64,000 nucleotides of DNA from assembly GCA_025094145.1 (NCBI GenBank), contig JALLLS010000043.1, positions 227,802 to 291,801 on the forward strand. Reading direction: 5' to 3'. Of this stretch, positions 12,091-23,700 are shown piece by piece. The first letter of the stretch is position 1; every line of letters starts with the position of its first letter. Source of the stretch: Spinellus fusiger (taxonomy: Eukaryota; Mucoromycota; Mucoromycetes; Mucorales; Phycomycetaceae). Made by a program: the position numbers and the translations under genes. The notes under the pieces were generated by a model, which worked only from the letters and a program-made list of their open reading frames with translations, was not told where the DNA came from and made no database searches.

Positions 12091-12633
12091 ATAAGATACT
12101 TTCCTCTTCCACACAGAAGACTTTGAGCAGTAGAAAGAGTTATTTAAATAATAGCCACTAGGTATGATTAGCTTTATTCTTATTGCATCATGTCTTTGTT
12201 TTTATGAAAAAAGACTCAGACATTGGAGTAATCATAGTGAAAGATGATTAACATTACTCTTAGACCTACAGTTGCTCTTTAAATTCTATGTGGTTATATG
12301 AATGGATGTTATTCACTATACTAATATATGCAATTCTGTTCATAAATGCAATTTAATAGTGAGATACTCTACAAAAAAATAAAGATAGCATCATTGCTTA
12401 AAATCCAGAAACTCCCTTGGATAAAATGCGAAATATTTATCCGATCTGATGACAAGACAGAGACAATGGGAAACTCCCTTGGATGTACCTTGCCCTGATG
12501 CTATGTGTGACCTGTTTTTATGCTCTTTACACAGTATCACCATAAGATATATTTGAACATCCGTCGAAAGATTCATAAAGTCACATGATCCCTGCTTCTT
12601 GCGTTGGTCTGTGGTGTTTATTCACTGTTCACC
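12091..12633. other. Upstream region of the ARFRP1 gene
   Basis: AT-rich spacer, no gene seen. A 24-base tract near 12,412 reads AACTCCCTTGGAT and a similar AAACTCCCTTGGAT recurs at 12,470, a short direct repeat of unknown meaning. Confidence 0.4.
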
Positions 12634-13497
12634 ATGTACACATTACTCAGTGGGTTTTATAGTTACGTTACAAGAAAAGAGGAGTACTATGTGTTGATTA
12701 TTGGACTGGATAATGCTGGAAAGACGGTATTTTGGCTATCTTTACACGGAAATCTTATCATGACAAAGACATTGCTAGAGCGTATAAAGGCAGTGTTTAT
12801 GGGTGTAGCAGGACTTGCGCCTGATAGAATAGCACCCACTGTGGGACTCAACAGTGCGTAAAGTATTCTCTCTTCTGCCATGTATTCATGATTCCCTGTT
12901 TCTATTTCTGCCTACACTCTGTCTTTTATCTATGCAGTTGGTAGAGTCATGATAAAGTCCACCAAAATCAACTTTTGGGATTTGGGAGGACAGCGTGACT
13001 TGCAGTCTATTTGGGAACGGTATTATCGAGAATGCCATGCTATTGTCTTTGTAGTAGACTCCACGGATAAAAGAAGGCTTGAAGAGTGTAAACAAACATT
13101 TGGTAACAAGCAGATCCATACAGGAACACACCTAAGAATATCCAAAAAACACCCTATTGACTTAATGAATTTTTTTTATAGAGAAAATAATCACTAACGA
13201 TCAAACAGAAGGTGTTCCTATTCTAATGTTGGCCAATAAGCAAGATGTGCCTGGTGCTTCTAGAGTGGAGGAAATCAAAGAGGTGTTTAATCAAATAGCA
13301 GCTAAACTAGGTGCACGTGATTCAAGAGTACTACCTGTCAGTGCTTTAGAAGGGTAAAACTCCCATCTTCAAGAAGAGATGATATTTACGCTTGTTTTTT
13401 GTTCCTATCTCTTAGGGATGGTGTCAGGGAAGCCATTGATTGGCTAGTACTTCGTTTACAACGTAATAAAATGAATCGACCTCCTGTTTTTCATTGA
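12634..13497 (+). CDS. ARL3: ARF-related small GTPase, ARFRP1/Arl3p type
   Basis: Golgi-associated ARF-family GTPase. The yeast Arl3p/human ARFRP1 lineage recruits Arl1 and golgins to the trans-Golgi. Five exons give 198 aa: 12634-12726, 12769-12853, 12938-13102, 13182-13353, 13416-13497. Motifs: GLDNAGKT (P-loop), PTVGLNIG (switch I), WDLGGQ (switch II), NKQD and SALEG. The start MYTLLSGFYSY lacks the Gly2 used for myristoylation and matches the Met-Tyr start typical of ARFRP1/Arl3. Intron 1 (12727-12768) is only 42 nt, contains no stop and is a multiple of three, so a naive translation would carry 14 extra residues inside the P-loop. The family name is secure; the symbol follows yeast usage. 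Confidence 0.9.
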
Positions 13498-13653
13498 TGG
13501 CCAATCAATAGAAAGCCAAACAAAAAGTATATAAATTATAAATAATTCTTTGTCCAATGAGAACTCTACCGTGACTCCCAAAGGTATTGTTTTTTTTTTT
13601 ATTTCTTTCTTATTTTGTGATTATGCAGTAAGAACAAATGCTTATTTCTTAGG

Positions 13654-15425
13654 ATGAAGCGAAAGTCTGCCCAGAACAACAACCTGCCCACCAAAAGGTC
13701 TTCTACAGCCACTGTTTACGACGACGAAGAAAGGCAAGCGTGTCTGGCAGGACGACAAGCCTTCTCTCGTCAGCAATTTAAAGAAGCATGCGATCACTTT
13801 TCTCGTTGTCTTGAATTGAACCCACACTCACTTACAGCCCTTGACTGTCGCTCAGTGACCTATGAGAGATTAGGAGACTTTAGAAAGGCCACAGCAGATG
13901 CTATTACTATGGTACGACAGGCACCCAGAGCGGCACTCGGCTATTTACGACTTGGAAAGCGTCTTGTACTTGAGAACAAATACCCTCAGGCCATCAGAGT
14001 GTATGAACAGGGCCAAATGTGCATTGATCTTTCTGATCCACACTATAGCATGCTGGATAAAGTCCTCTCTAATACTCGGCTAGCCTGGGAGAAGGAGCAA
14101 AAGAAAAATGATCCCATACACATTCTTCCTTACGATGTTCTTGATAAGATATTCTTTCATCTTCCTTTTCGACAGCGAATTATAGGCATGTCAGTCAGTC
14201 GTGGATGGTATGCTTTTGCCCTTGGATGGTCAGGGATGTGGCGTCATTTAGATTTTGATACTCGGAAAGTACATAATGCTACACTAGTAAAGTACTTTGG
14301 CTATACAACTGGGAAGTATGTAAAAAGCCTTTCCATGTCAGGAAGTCATAACAAAGTAGAAAAGGTATTCAAGCTACTGCTACAGAAAGACTGTCACTAC
14401 ATAGAATCCCTTTGTAAGTGTACAAGCATCCATCATGCTTCTAATGTGTGATATATATCAAGTCAGCTATTACCTATAGCCAAATCCCTCGTCTGTTCTT
14501 TGTTTTGTTACAGTTGATGGGGAGACATTTGACACATTTACGCTTGGATTATAGTGAAATAGATCCTACCACGGTGTTTAGCACTGTTCTCACCACCTGC
14601 CACCATCTATCCCATTTTTCCTACTTCTGCTATGATCAAAACAAGACAGATACACTGCCAATATTGCCTACACCAAGTACGCTTTCACCTTTGACACATT
14701 TACAGTTGGCCTACAGTGAAAACACAGCCATCAACGCACATCTGACATCGATTCTTCAGCATTTCAGCCAACTCAAGAGATTGATCATCTATGGGAGTGA
14801 GAATAATGTGAATCTGACCCTTCAGACTATAGCTACCCATTGTCCTCACTTGAGCCTATTTCGGTATAAGCGTATTTGGAATAGGCAAACCGTATTACCT
14901 TGGGAGGCCACGGAACAAGCACAAGAGATGCATGAACTTTCTCTATTTGATGCCCATGAGCTACTTGATGAAGGCATCATGCCATTGTTGCATGATCATA
15001 AAGAAACACTTCAAGTATTGAGATTAGCAAAGTGTGGGAGAACGATACAACGCGTCGTGTACATGCTTATTTCTTCAGGCCTACCCAATCTTCGTCAATT
15101 GAATCTGGACAGCTGTCTTCAACTGACTGGAGACGGTATAAAATTGCTAGTAGAAGCATGCTCTTTACTTAAAATACTTGAGGTTCCATGTGTTCTATCG
15201 GTTACTAATGATGTTCTTTACGCAATGTCTCTTCATCCAACACTGGTACATATTAATATAGCACGGTGTCATTCGGTAACAGGGCTTGGTGTGAAATATA
15301 TTGTAGATGGTAAACACACTACACTGCAAAAGCTTATTGTGGATGGCTGTCAGAGTATAAGTCCTGATGCCATTCAGTATGCTCGTAAAGTATTAAAGCC
15401 AAATGTTCTTGTCTGCGATTACTAG
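13654..15425 (+). CDS. TPR, F-box and leucine-rich-repeat protein (Pof3/Dia2-like)
   Basis: Probable substrate receptor of an SCF ubiquitin ligase. Two exons give 572 aa: 13654-14413 and 14467-15425. Layout: a basic N-terminus (MKRKSAQ), about three TPR units (residues 20-130), an F-box (LPYDVLDKIFFHLPFRQR, about 151-195), then leucine-rich repeats to the C-terminus. This order is that of fission-yeast Pof3 and budding-yeast Dia2, which protect genome stability and, for Dia2, help unload the replicative helicase. The 53-nt intron must end at TCAG 14466, not at the stronger-looking TTACAG at 14513, to keep frame. A TTCTTAG directly before the ATG and a GTATTG at 13584 suggest a 5'-UTR intron (13584-13652). 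The orthology is inferred from architecture only. Confidence 0.75.
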
Positions 15426-15586
15426 TCTTTGATAATAAACCATACTTGTAAACAACTCAGCGTTTGTGTTCATTACTTGATCTTAAAGTAGAATGAGGCT
15501 GTGGATGTGGATGTGGCTGTGGCTGTTTTCTTGAAATGACTGTTTGAGTATCTTTTATTCCCTTTTCCATACGTATAATTCTTCTT

Positions 15587-15691
15587 ATTCTTACTTCTGT
15601 ACCTGAGATTCTTACTTCTGTACCTGAGATTCTTACTTCTGTACCTGAGATTCTTATTTCTGTACCTGAGATTCTTACTTTTGTGCCTATG
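15587..15691. repeat. 21-bp minisatellite, five copies
   Basis: Five adjacent 21-bp units (15587-15607, then four more), beginning ATTCTTACTTCTGTACCTGA. The first three are identical; the fourth has one change and the fifth is diverged. On the minus strand the unit translates to a seven-residue repeat (ISGTEVR), because 21 is a multiple of three, but there is no sign of a real gene. It lies just past the 3' end of the F-box gene. Confidence 0.9.
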
Positions 15692-18600
15692 CTTCTTGCT
15701 GTTGTTATCAATAGCTACTACTTTTTATTCTCACTTGTGCCACTACTGCATCTTCCAATAAATGTACATAATCAATGGTTGATTTCAATGTATTACTATG
15801 AACTTACATTATTTTTAACATGCGGTAGATGTTTGTTTATAGAGCTGTGTCTATTCAAAAGAATCTCATTTCAACTCCATAATAATGAATCAATAAAGGC
15901 ATGACTGTGTTCTTCTGCTTGTTAGACGTGTGTAACTAACTCTAACGAGATGAAGAAGAACAATAGAATTGATTTATTGCTATACCAAACTTTATCTCTA
16001 AAAATAAAGGCAGTGAAAGGCTGGTATGTCTATTGCTCTATTCGTGTATTTCTTCATAGATTTGCTTTTTCTTCTCTTTTATGCTGACTGGACACATCAT
16101 TCAAGTGAATATTATTCTTATTCTCTCAAAGACAATATGTTAAATATGTTAAGTATGGATCTATTTCTCTGCCCCAAAAAGGGGGGGAGGGTAAAAAAAT
16201 AAATAATAATCTTAAAGTGTATTTCAGATTATAAGTACTAAAAATATAAATTACTTGCATTTGATTCTAGGCAGACTAGTAAAGAGCATTCACTTGGAAG
16301 CGCGTTAAAGATCTGAATATTTTATGTCCATACCATCTACGGACCCAGTACAACCTAACACGTGTACTACCATTATCGTAAAAGTCATACATAAACTTTA
16401 TATTTTCTTTCTCACTTTGGGTGGGGTTTAATTTTGGCTTTATAATAGGAAAGACGCGCAAGAGGTTGTTATGGTTATCGATAACAAGTCTTATTGAAAT
16501 GAAAATAATAATAATAAAACATCATTATTACTATTTTAGGAAAGAGTAAGAAAACATAAGGACGAAATAAAGAAAAACAGCCATAACACAAATAAGACGT
16601 CCATATAACAAAAGAATGTCAACGCATCACCGGAGAATAAACAGTTAACATTGCATTGTCATAATAGTCTGTGGGATCTCCGGTGTTTTTGGCTAAGTAA
16701 GAAAAAAAAAAGAAAAAAAAAGTCAGTAGTTCTGTCAAATCTCGTGGTTAGAGTATACATATGCACATACAGTTTCTTTTTTATTTGATCAGTGAGCTTG
16801 TTTGAAAGCAAGATTCAGTGTCTTACCAACAAGTGAATAGTGAATTTGTATGTATTTAGTAGTGTATGAGTAGAATAAAGAATCAAGCTTAGAGACTATA
16901 GTATTCTTCATTTGTTTCCTTGGGCGTGTTGATCAATACCAATAGTGAGATGGGTATATTTCATGGCAATGAACATGTTCATTTATTCTATCCTACTGAG
17001 CTCGTAAACTAAATGATTTAATTAATTCATCCGAGGAATCATAAATAGCCTTTAACAGTCATCTTGTTATTGATTGTTTACTTTATTTGATCATGATCAT
17101 AGAATCAATAGACAAATCAGACGGAACTATGTCATAGCGGCGTACTTGAATGGCCATATTACAACTAAATTGCAATACTTAGTTTATAGGGAGGTGTTTG
17201 TTATCAGATTTGTGTTAAATAATTCTGTTTTATTCGCCAAGTATAGTCTACACACCTCTGAACTTTGTATTTATGCTCATACCATTTACATTATAGCATT
17301 ATTTTCTAATACATTAGCCTACATGTTAGCTCCTTTTTTTTATTATTATTCTCTTCTTGCTATTCACGTTGTACAGGGGAAAATGTAAAACAAAATATAT
17401 TATCATTGATACTTGATTGAAATAAACTTCAATTAAGTGGTAAAGCATAATTCATATTGAAACAAGCAAATACTCTTACTTTGAGATGCTATAAAAGAGA
17501 ATCCATCACTATGTAAAGTGGAGTGCTAATCTACAACTGTCGTCTTGCTTTATTCTCAGCTTCAAATAGGGTTTTCTTTGACTTGTAACTTAATCGAACA
17601 GTGGATTAAACTTCACGTAACCCACCACGAAAATATAATAGAAAAGACAAAAGAAAAGAAACTTTAAGTGACCAACCAATTGGGCTGAAACAGCTAAAAA
17701 AATGAAATAGTCCGTGTCATGCAAGAATTTTAACTTGATGACTTGTGGCTATATTCTTAAAATTGATAGCTATTATACTTTATTCAGGCAAAGTATCCAA
17801 AGTTAACTACTATAATAGTTACTCAGATACTCTGTTGTAGCAGTAGTATGTAATCTTTTCTACTTGAGATGATTTATAGCTGGAGATATTTTATAGGTGC
17901 ACACTTTAACAAAAACAATACAATATCTAAAAGAGAATTCGTATCGGTATATTAGAGAACACTAAACACATCTTAGTTATCAAAATAAAAACGATCACAC
18001 TAAGAAAAAGGCTGCAGTATCATTACAGTACATAAATAAATATGCAAGCAGGCGTATGATTTGGATTCTTTTTTTAAAAATAAAATAAAATAAAATAGGT
18101 TGTAATGATAACTCTACTGCCAAGAGTAAAGAACATGAAAGTAAATAAAGAAAAAAATCTTCCATTTTGGACATTCCCCAAGGATGTGTGTGTTTCCTTT
18201 CACATTCGGAGTGATCAATCAGTACAAAAGTAGAATAGCCTAGTGGTTAGATGGTTCAAAAAGTATCCATTAAAAATAAGATTAAAGTTAAATCCTAGTA
18301 AATAATCAGATTCTATGTACTATCTATACTACATGTAGAGTTTGATACACGTATTTGTAGTTACATGAACATATAGTTTTGGATTTATCATAATAACAAT
18401 GAGAACAATAACAATAACAATAAGTATATTCAATACCAAAACATTACCCTTATCCAAGAATAGCATAACAATCGCTCATAATCATTATTGGCACCGCCTT
18501 CCTGACATTTTGTTTCAAATATACCACTTTTAGTTTATTTGACTTAATGTTTTCCATATAACTTTAGGATATGAACGGAGTATATGTTTATTTATGGTAC

Positions 18601-18817
18601 TCAGTTTAGCGTACAATGGCTCATTCCCCATATAGTCCATGGTTGTGTTTTTGACTTTCTCTTTTACTGTTTCTAACAAGACTATTACACAATACATGTA
18701 ACCTCGTTCTATTACAAGGCAATAGACTAAACACTATAACTAATCGAGCAATATATGTCTTTTATATTTCTATTCTATACTAGGTAGACTGTCAGATAAG
18801 AAATTCAGAAAAAAAAG
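15692..18817. other. 3.1-kb AT-rich intergenic region upstream of GAPDH
   Basis: No supported gene. The longest frame (17074-17388, 104 codons) is hydrophobic and AT-driven, without homology that I can see. A tRNA-like A-box occurs near 18,230 but does not fold. Contains many A/T runs. It probably holds distal GAPDH regulatory sequence. Confidence 0.5.
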
Positions 18818-18825
18818 TATATAAA
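18818..18825 (+). promoter_or_regulatory. Candidate TATA box of the GAPDH gene
   Basis: TATATAAA stands 333 bp before the GAPDH ATG, directly after an A-run and followed by CA/CT-rich DNA of transcription-start type. Its use would give a leader of roughly 300 nt. Confidence 0.55.
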
Positions 18826-18917
18826 GCACAACACATCTCACTTCTTTTAATCTTCATACCAAGCCCACTTCTCTGTTCTTGATATCTTTTTATCAAGAAT
18901 AATCCCTCAAGCAAACT

Positions 18918-19015
18918 TTTTAACGAACCTTTAACGACTTTTTAACGACCTTTTTTTTTAACGACCACTTAACGACCCTTTTCTTGTTTATTCCACAACA
19001 AGAAATTTTACGACC
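18918..19015 (+). repeat. Six TTTAACGAC-type repeats in the GAPDH leader
   Basis: Between the TATA box and the ATG the motif (T)TTAACGACC occurs about six times with small changes (near 18919, 18930, 18941, 18958, 18969 and 19007), separated by T-runs. It lies in the presumed 5' UTR or proximal promoter. It may bind a regulator at DNA or RNA level; the function is unknown. Confidence 0.7.
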
Positions 19016-19150
19016 CCATCTATCTATACATTTTATATAGACACTCAACGTTCTATTTCTTCATCTCTACACACTATACAAACCAACAAAAAAAACTTTT
19101 TTTTAAAAAAAAAATTCTACCAATACTTACTCATTCAATACTCTTCAAAA

Positions 19151-20280
<1,130 letters not shown>

Positions 20281-20345
20281 TCATGGTCATACACTCCTAT
20301 TTTCTTTTTATAATGACTAAGGAAAAATAACAACCAAATTACGCC

Positions 20346-20570
20346 ATGTCAGTCCTTATCCTGTCCAAGCAACGCTATCTGCACACGAAAGCCAATTCCT
20401 TTTATAGTCGACTCTGGGATACTACCACATTTATGGTCCATCTCTCCTCCTGTATCCAATTTGCCACTCTCTTGGCGGTTCTAACCACCGGCCTCTATTT
20501 TTTTCTTTTTGTTTTTTGTACTACTACTTATGACCTTTCTACTGCTCATAGAGTGAACTGCAGGATGTAG
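20346..20570 (+). CDS. Possible small single-pass membrane protein
   Basis: A 74-codon frame starting ATG between GAPDH and SLH1. The N-terminal half is polar/basic, followed by a hydrophobic segment of about 25 residues (LLAVLTTGLYFFLFVF). A polyadenylation-like AATAAA follows at 20,714. No family was recognised, and it may simply be GAPDH 3' UTR. Low confidence. Confidence 0.2.
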   Translation: MSVLILSKQRYLHTKANSFYSRLWDTTTFMVHLSSCIQFATLLAVLTTGLYFFLFVFCTTTYDLSTAHRVNCRM

Positions 20571-20752
20571 TACCTGTCTGTTTTCTTTATGAATCTATAA
20601 TTCATGATCACTACCACTACCACTACCCTCCTCTTCCTTTCATTGTTCCCAAGAACTTTGTATTTTGTATATGCTGTTACAGTATAGCTAGCGTGTAACT
20701 ATTATGTCCTTGTAATAAATGTTTATAAGAGATTTACTTCTCATCTCAAAGC

Positions 20753-23700
20753 CTACACCATACGAGTCTCAAACTCAATTTCCATCTGCTGATCTAATCC
20801 AAGATATCCATCACTGATCAGGTACAAGGTATAGGAGTGCTTTCCAAGATGCACAGGGGTATCAAAAGTGAGTTGTGTCTTTGATCTAAAAGTAAGAGTC
20901 TCATTAGGTCCATTTCTCATACTGATTCTCTTCATGGCCACCAATTCATCTGTTCTGGAATCTCCTAGCACCAACCACCATGACTCAAATTGCGCCTTTG
21001 GGAATTTAGGTGTATAGACTCTTCCATCATGCGTGTGCTTTCCTTTCTCACGCGAAAGACGACAAAGTTGTACTTGGATTGTACACGTAGTGTCAGGTAG
21101 TAGGTAGGGTTTTTTAGACTCCACTGTGGCGGTTACATCCATCACAGGAAGTCGTGCAACAACACGGCGGATCTATAAGGTTGCATAAGGAGAACCGTTC
21201 AAAAAAAAAAAAAAAAAAAAAACACCATTACCCCCTCTATGTCCTTCTCGGTCAGGCCTTTGACTGACTGTAATACGTGTCGAACCTGAGGGTCTGTTAA
21301 TTCAGCCATCTCAGCCAGACAGCGCAGAGGTTTGCCCTGATAAAAGAAGAAAATGAAATGAAAATCAACAACTGCCTTGGTGTTGTTTTCTTCTTCTTCT
21401 AGTAATGACTAACCTTGTGCCTGAAAGAACTTAACATTTTGGGTTTGATTTTTGGTAATGTCAGTAGAGAAGATTCATTCAACCATCGTGCTTGTTTGAT
21501 ACATTGTAACATGTTCATGATATTAAGACTGGTTGTAAGATAGCCATTGTCTGCAGCAACATCAAGCATTGCCTAAAAGTCACATACATTATGCAGTGTA
21601 AATGAATAGTGTTGTAGTGTTATTGTGATTTTTATTTTAATCCTTACCTGGGAGAATCGAATAGAAGAGTCCAATACTGTTACTTGGTCTGTAATATAAT
21701 CAGGAATAGGTAACTCAAGACGACTGATGTGGGCCTGAATAAGCACATAGGCTTTGACATGAGGGGACTGGAAGCTTCTTGCTCCTTTGACATTGTATGG
21801 AATGAACTTCTCAATCTCTTGATTCAGAATGTCTTCATTACAACGAGCAGGCAATTCATCATAGTTGGGTGTGTTGGCAAGAATATCCAATAAATCATCC
21901 ATTTCACAACTATTATCAAGGTTCTTTTTAAAGTGATCAATTGATTGATGTCGTAAGTAGTAATAAGAGGCTATTCTTCCCTGGACTGTAGGTAGTAGTT
22001 GGAAATCACCATCAATGTCCAAACATCCCGACTGCTCTAATCTCCCTGTTACTTGGTTAATCATATCGGACAAGAAGGTATCTACTCCATTTTGTGTCAA
22101 ATCATCCAGTCCATAATAGGTTGGGTTTTGAAGCAGACGACGGTAGAAATAGGTCCATGTAAGATAGTCAAGTACATCTTGTTTTGTCTTGATGGTGCCT
22201 CCTACAATCTCTGCATTAATGTGGTCATCCAAGGCCTTGTGAAGACTTGACTCTACTGGAAATGGTTCATGCAAGAACTTTTTCAAAAAGTTCTTCTTGC
22301 TGTCCTGTACAAGCACGCGTGCAATACCCGTAGTATCAAACTGAGGACGACCTGCACGACCCATCATTTGAAGAACATCAGTAATAGGATAGTCTACATA
22401 GCGGCCCACTTTGTAGTTGTAGAACTCTGTTCCTTTGATCACTACAAGATGAGCAGGCAAATTGACACCCCATGCCAATGTACTGGTAGCAATCAATATC
22501 TGTATCTTCATTGTCAAAAAGAGTTCTTCTACAATCTTTCTGTCATCCTCAGTAAGACCGGCATGATGAAGTCCAATACCAAAGGCAAGTGACATTTTGA
22601 GTGATTCATCATTCACATGTTCCAAAATCATTTCCATCTCCATATCATCAATGTGAAGCCATTGACGAGGATTGTCTTCCATACCACAATAAGCAATAAG
22701 ATCCTGTGATGTCAGACGTGTTTGTCGACGTGAAGAAACAAAAACAATCACCGGTTGTGAAGGGGAATGGGTCTTGATAGCTGCATAAGTGGGTTTGTTC
22801 ATTGTAGCCATGCGTGGACAATAATGCTTGCCAGGAAATCCATCAATATAGATCTCCAATGGTACAGGACGCACCGAGTGCCTAAAGTTGAATAGGCCTA
22901 CTTTCTTGATATCCAGCCAGTCTGCCAAGTCGTGGGCATTGGCCAGTGCAGTAGATAGACCGACAATACGCACCTTTCTTTCCAGTTTGGATCCAATGTA
23001 ATTCATTCTGGATACAATGACTTCAAGAATAGGACCACGATCACCTCCCAGTAAATGAATCTCATCAATAATGACACAGGAGACTTCACGGACATAGCTA
23101 CGACTCTGCCAACTACGACTGATGCCATCCCACTTCTCAGGGGTAGTAATAATAATATCAGCAGCTTCAATGGTCTTTAGATCAGGCGTCACATCACCTG
23201 TTAGCTCAACAAGTTTCTTGTTCATTGGACCCGTTAATCGTTTGTTCCAGTCATGAACTCTTTCTTTTACAAGTGCTTTCATGGGTGCAATATAAACAAC
23301 TTTAGATCCTGGGTGTTGACGGAAGGCCCACCTGTCATCCACTAGGGTTATTATGTTTTCTTTTTTCTTTTTCTTTTTCTTTTTTTTTGGGGGGAAAAGA
23401 AATAACGATAATAAATAAATAAATGAAAAAGACAACTTACCACATAACAAGTTCAGCAGCAACAGTCTTACCAGAACCAGTAGGGGCACCCACAAGTGCA
23501 TTATGATTCTTATGATACAGTGTGTGAAAGATTTGAGTTTGTACGGGGTTAAAATGAGTGAATCGCTGTAAACAAATGGCCTCGAGCACTTCATCTTTCA
23601 ATGCACTAACAGGCAAAGGCTGTAAATCCAGCAAATCTGTGTGAGGCTGAGATATTTCTGGCAAGATGAGATGTTGGAAAGAGACAGGCAAGACAGTCTC

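Noticed and set aside
12727..12768. 14-residue insertion in the GTPase P-loop as a real protein feature
   Set aside because: It begins GTATTT and ends AAAG after a T/C-containing stretch, and its removal restores the exact GKT-TLLE join of ARFRP1; an intron is far more likely.
15457..15711. Minus-strand 84-codon frame with a seven-residue repeat
   Set aside because: It is only the translation of the 21-bp minisatellite; no start context or homology.
17074..17388. 104-codon plus-strand frame upstream of GAPDH
   Set aside because: Composition-driven, no family resemblance, and isolated in a 3-kb AT-rich spacer.
18225..18305. tRNA-like sequence with an A-box (TAGCCTAGTGG) and a weak B-box
   Set aside because: The T stem and acceptor stem do not pair; at most a decayed tRNA-derived fragment.
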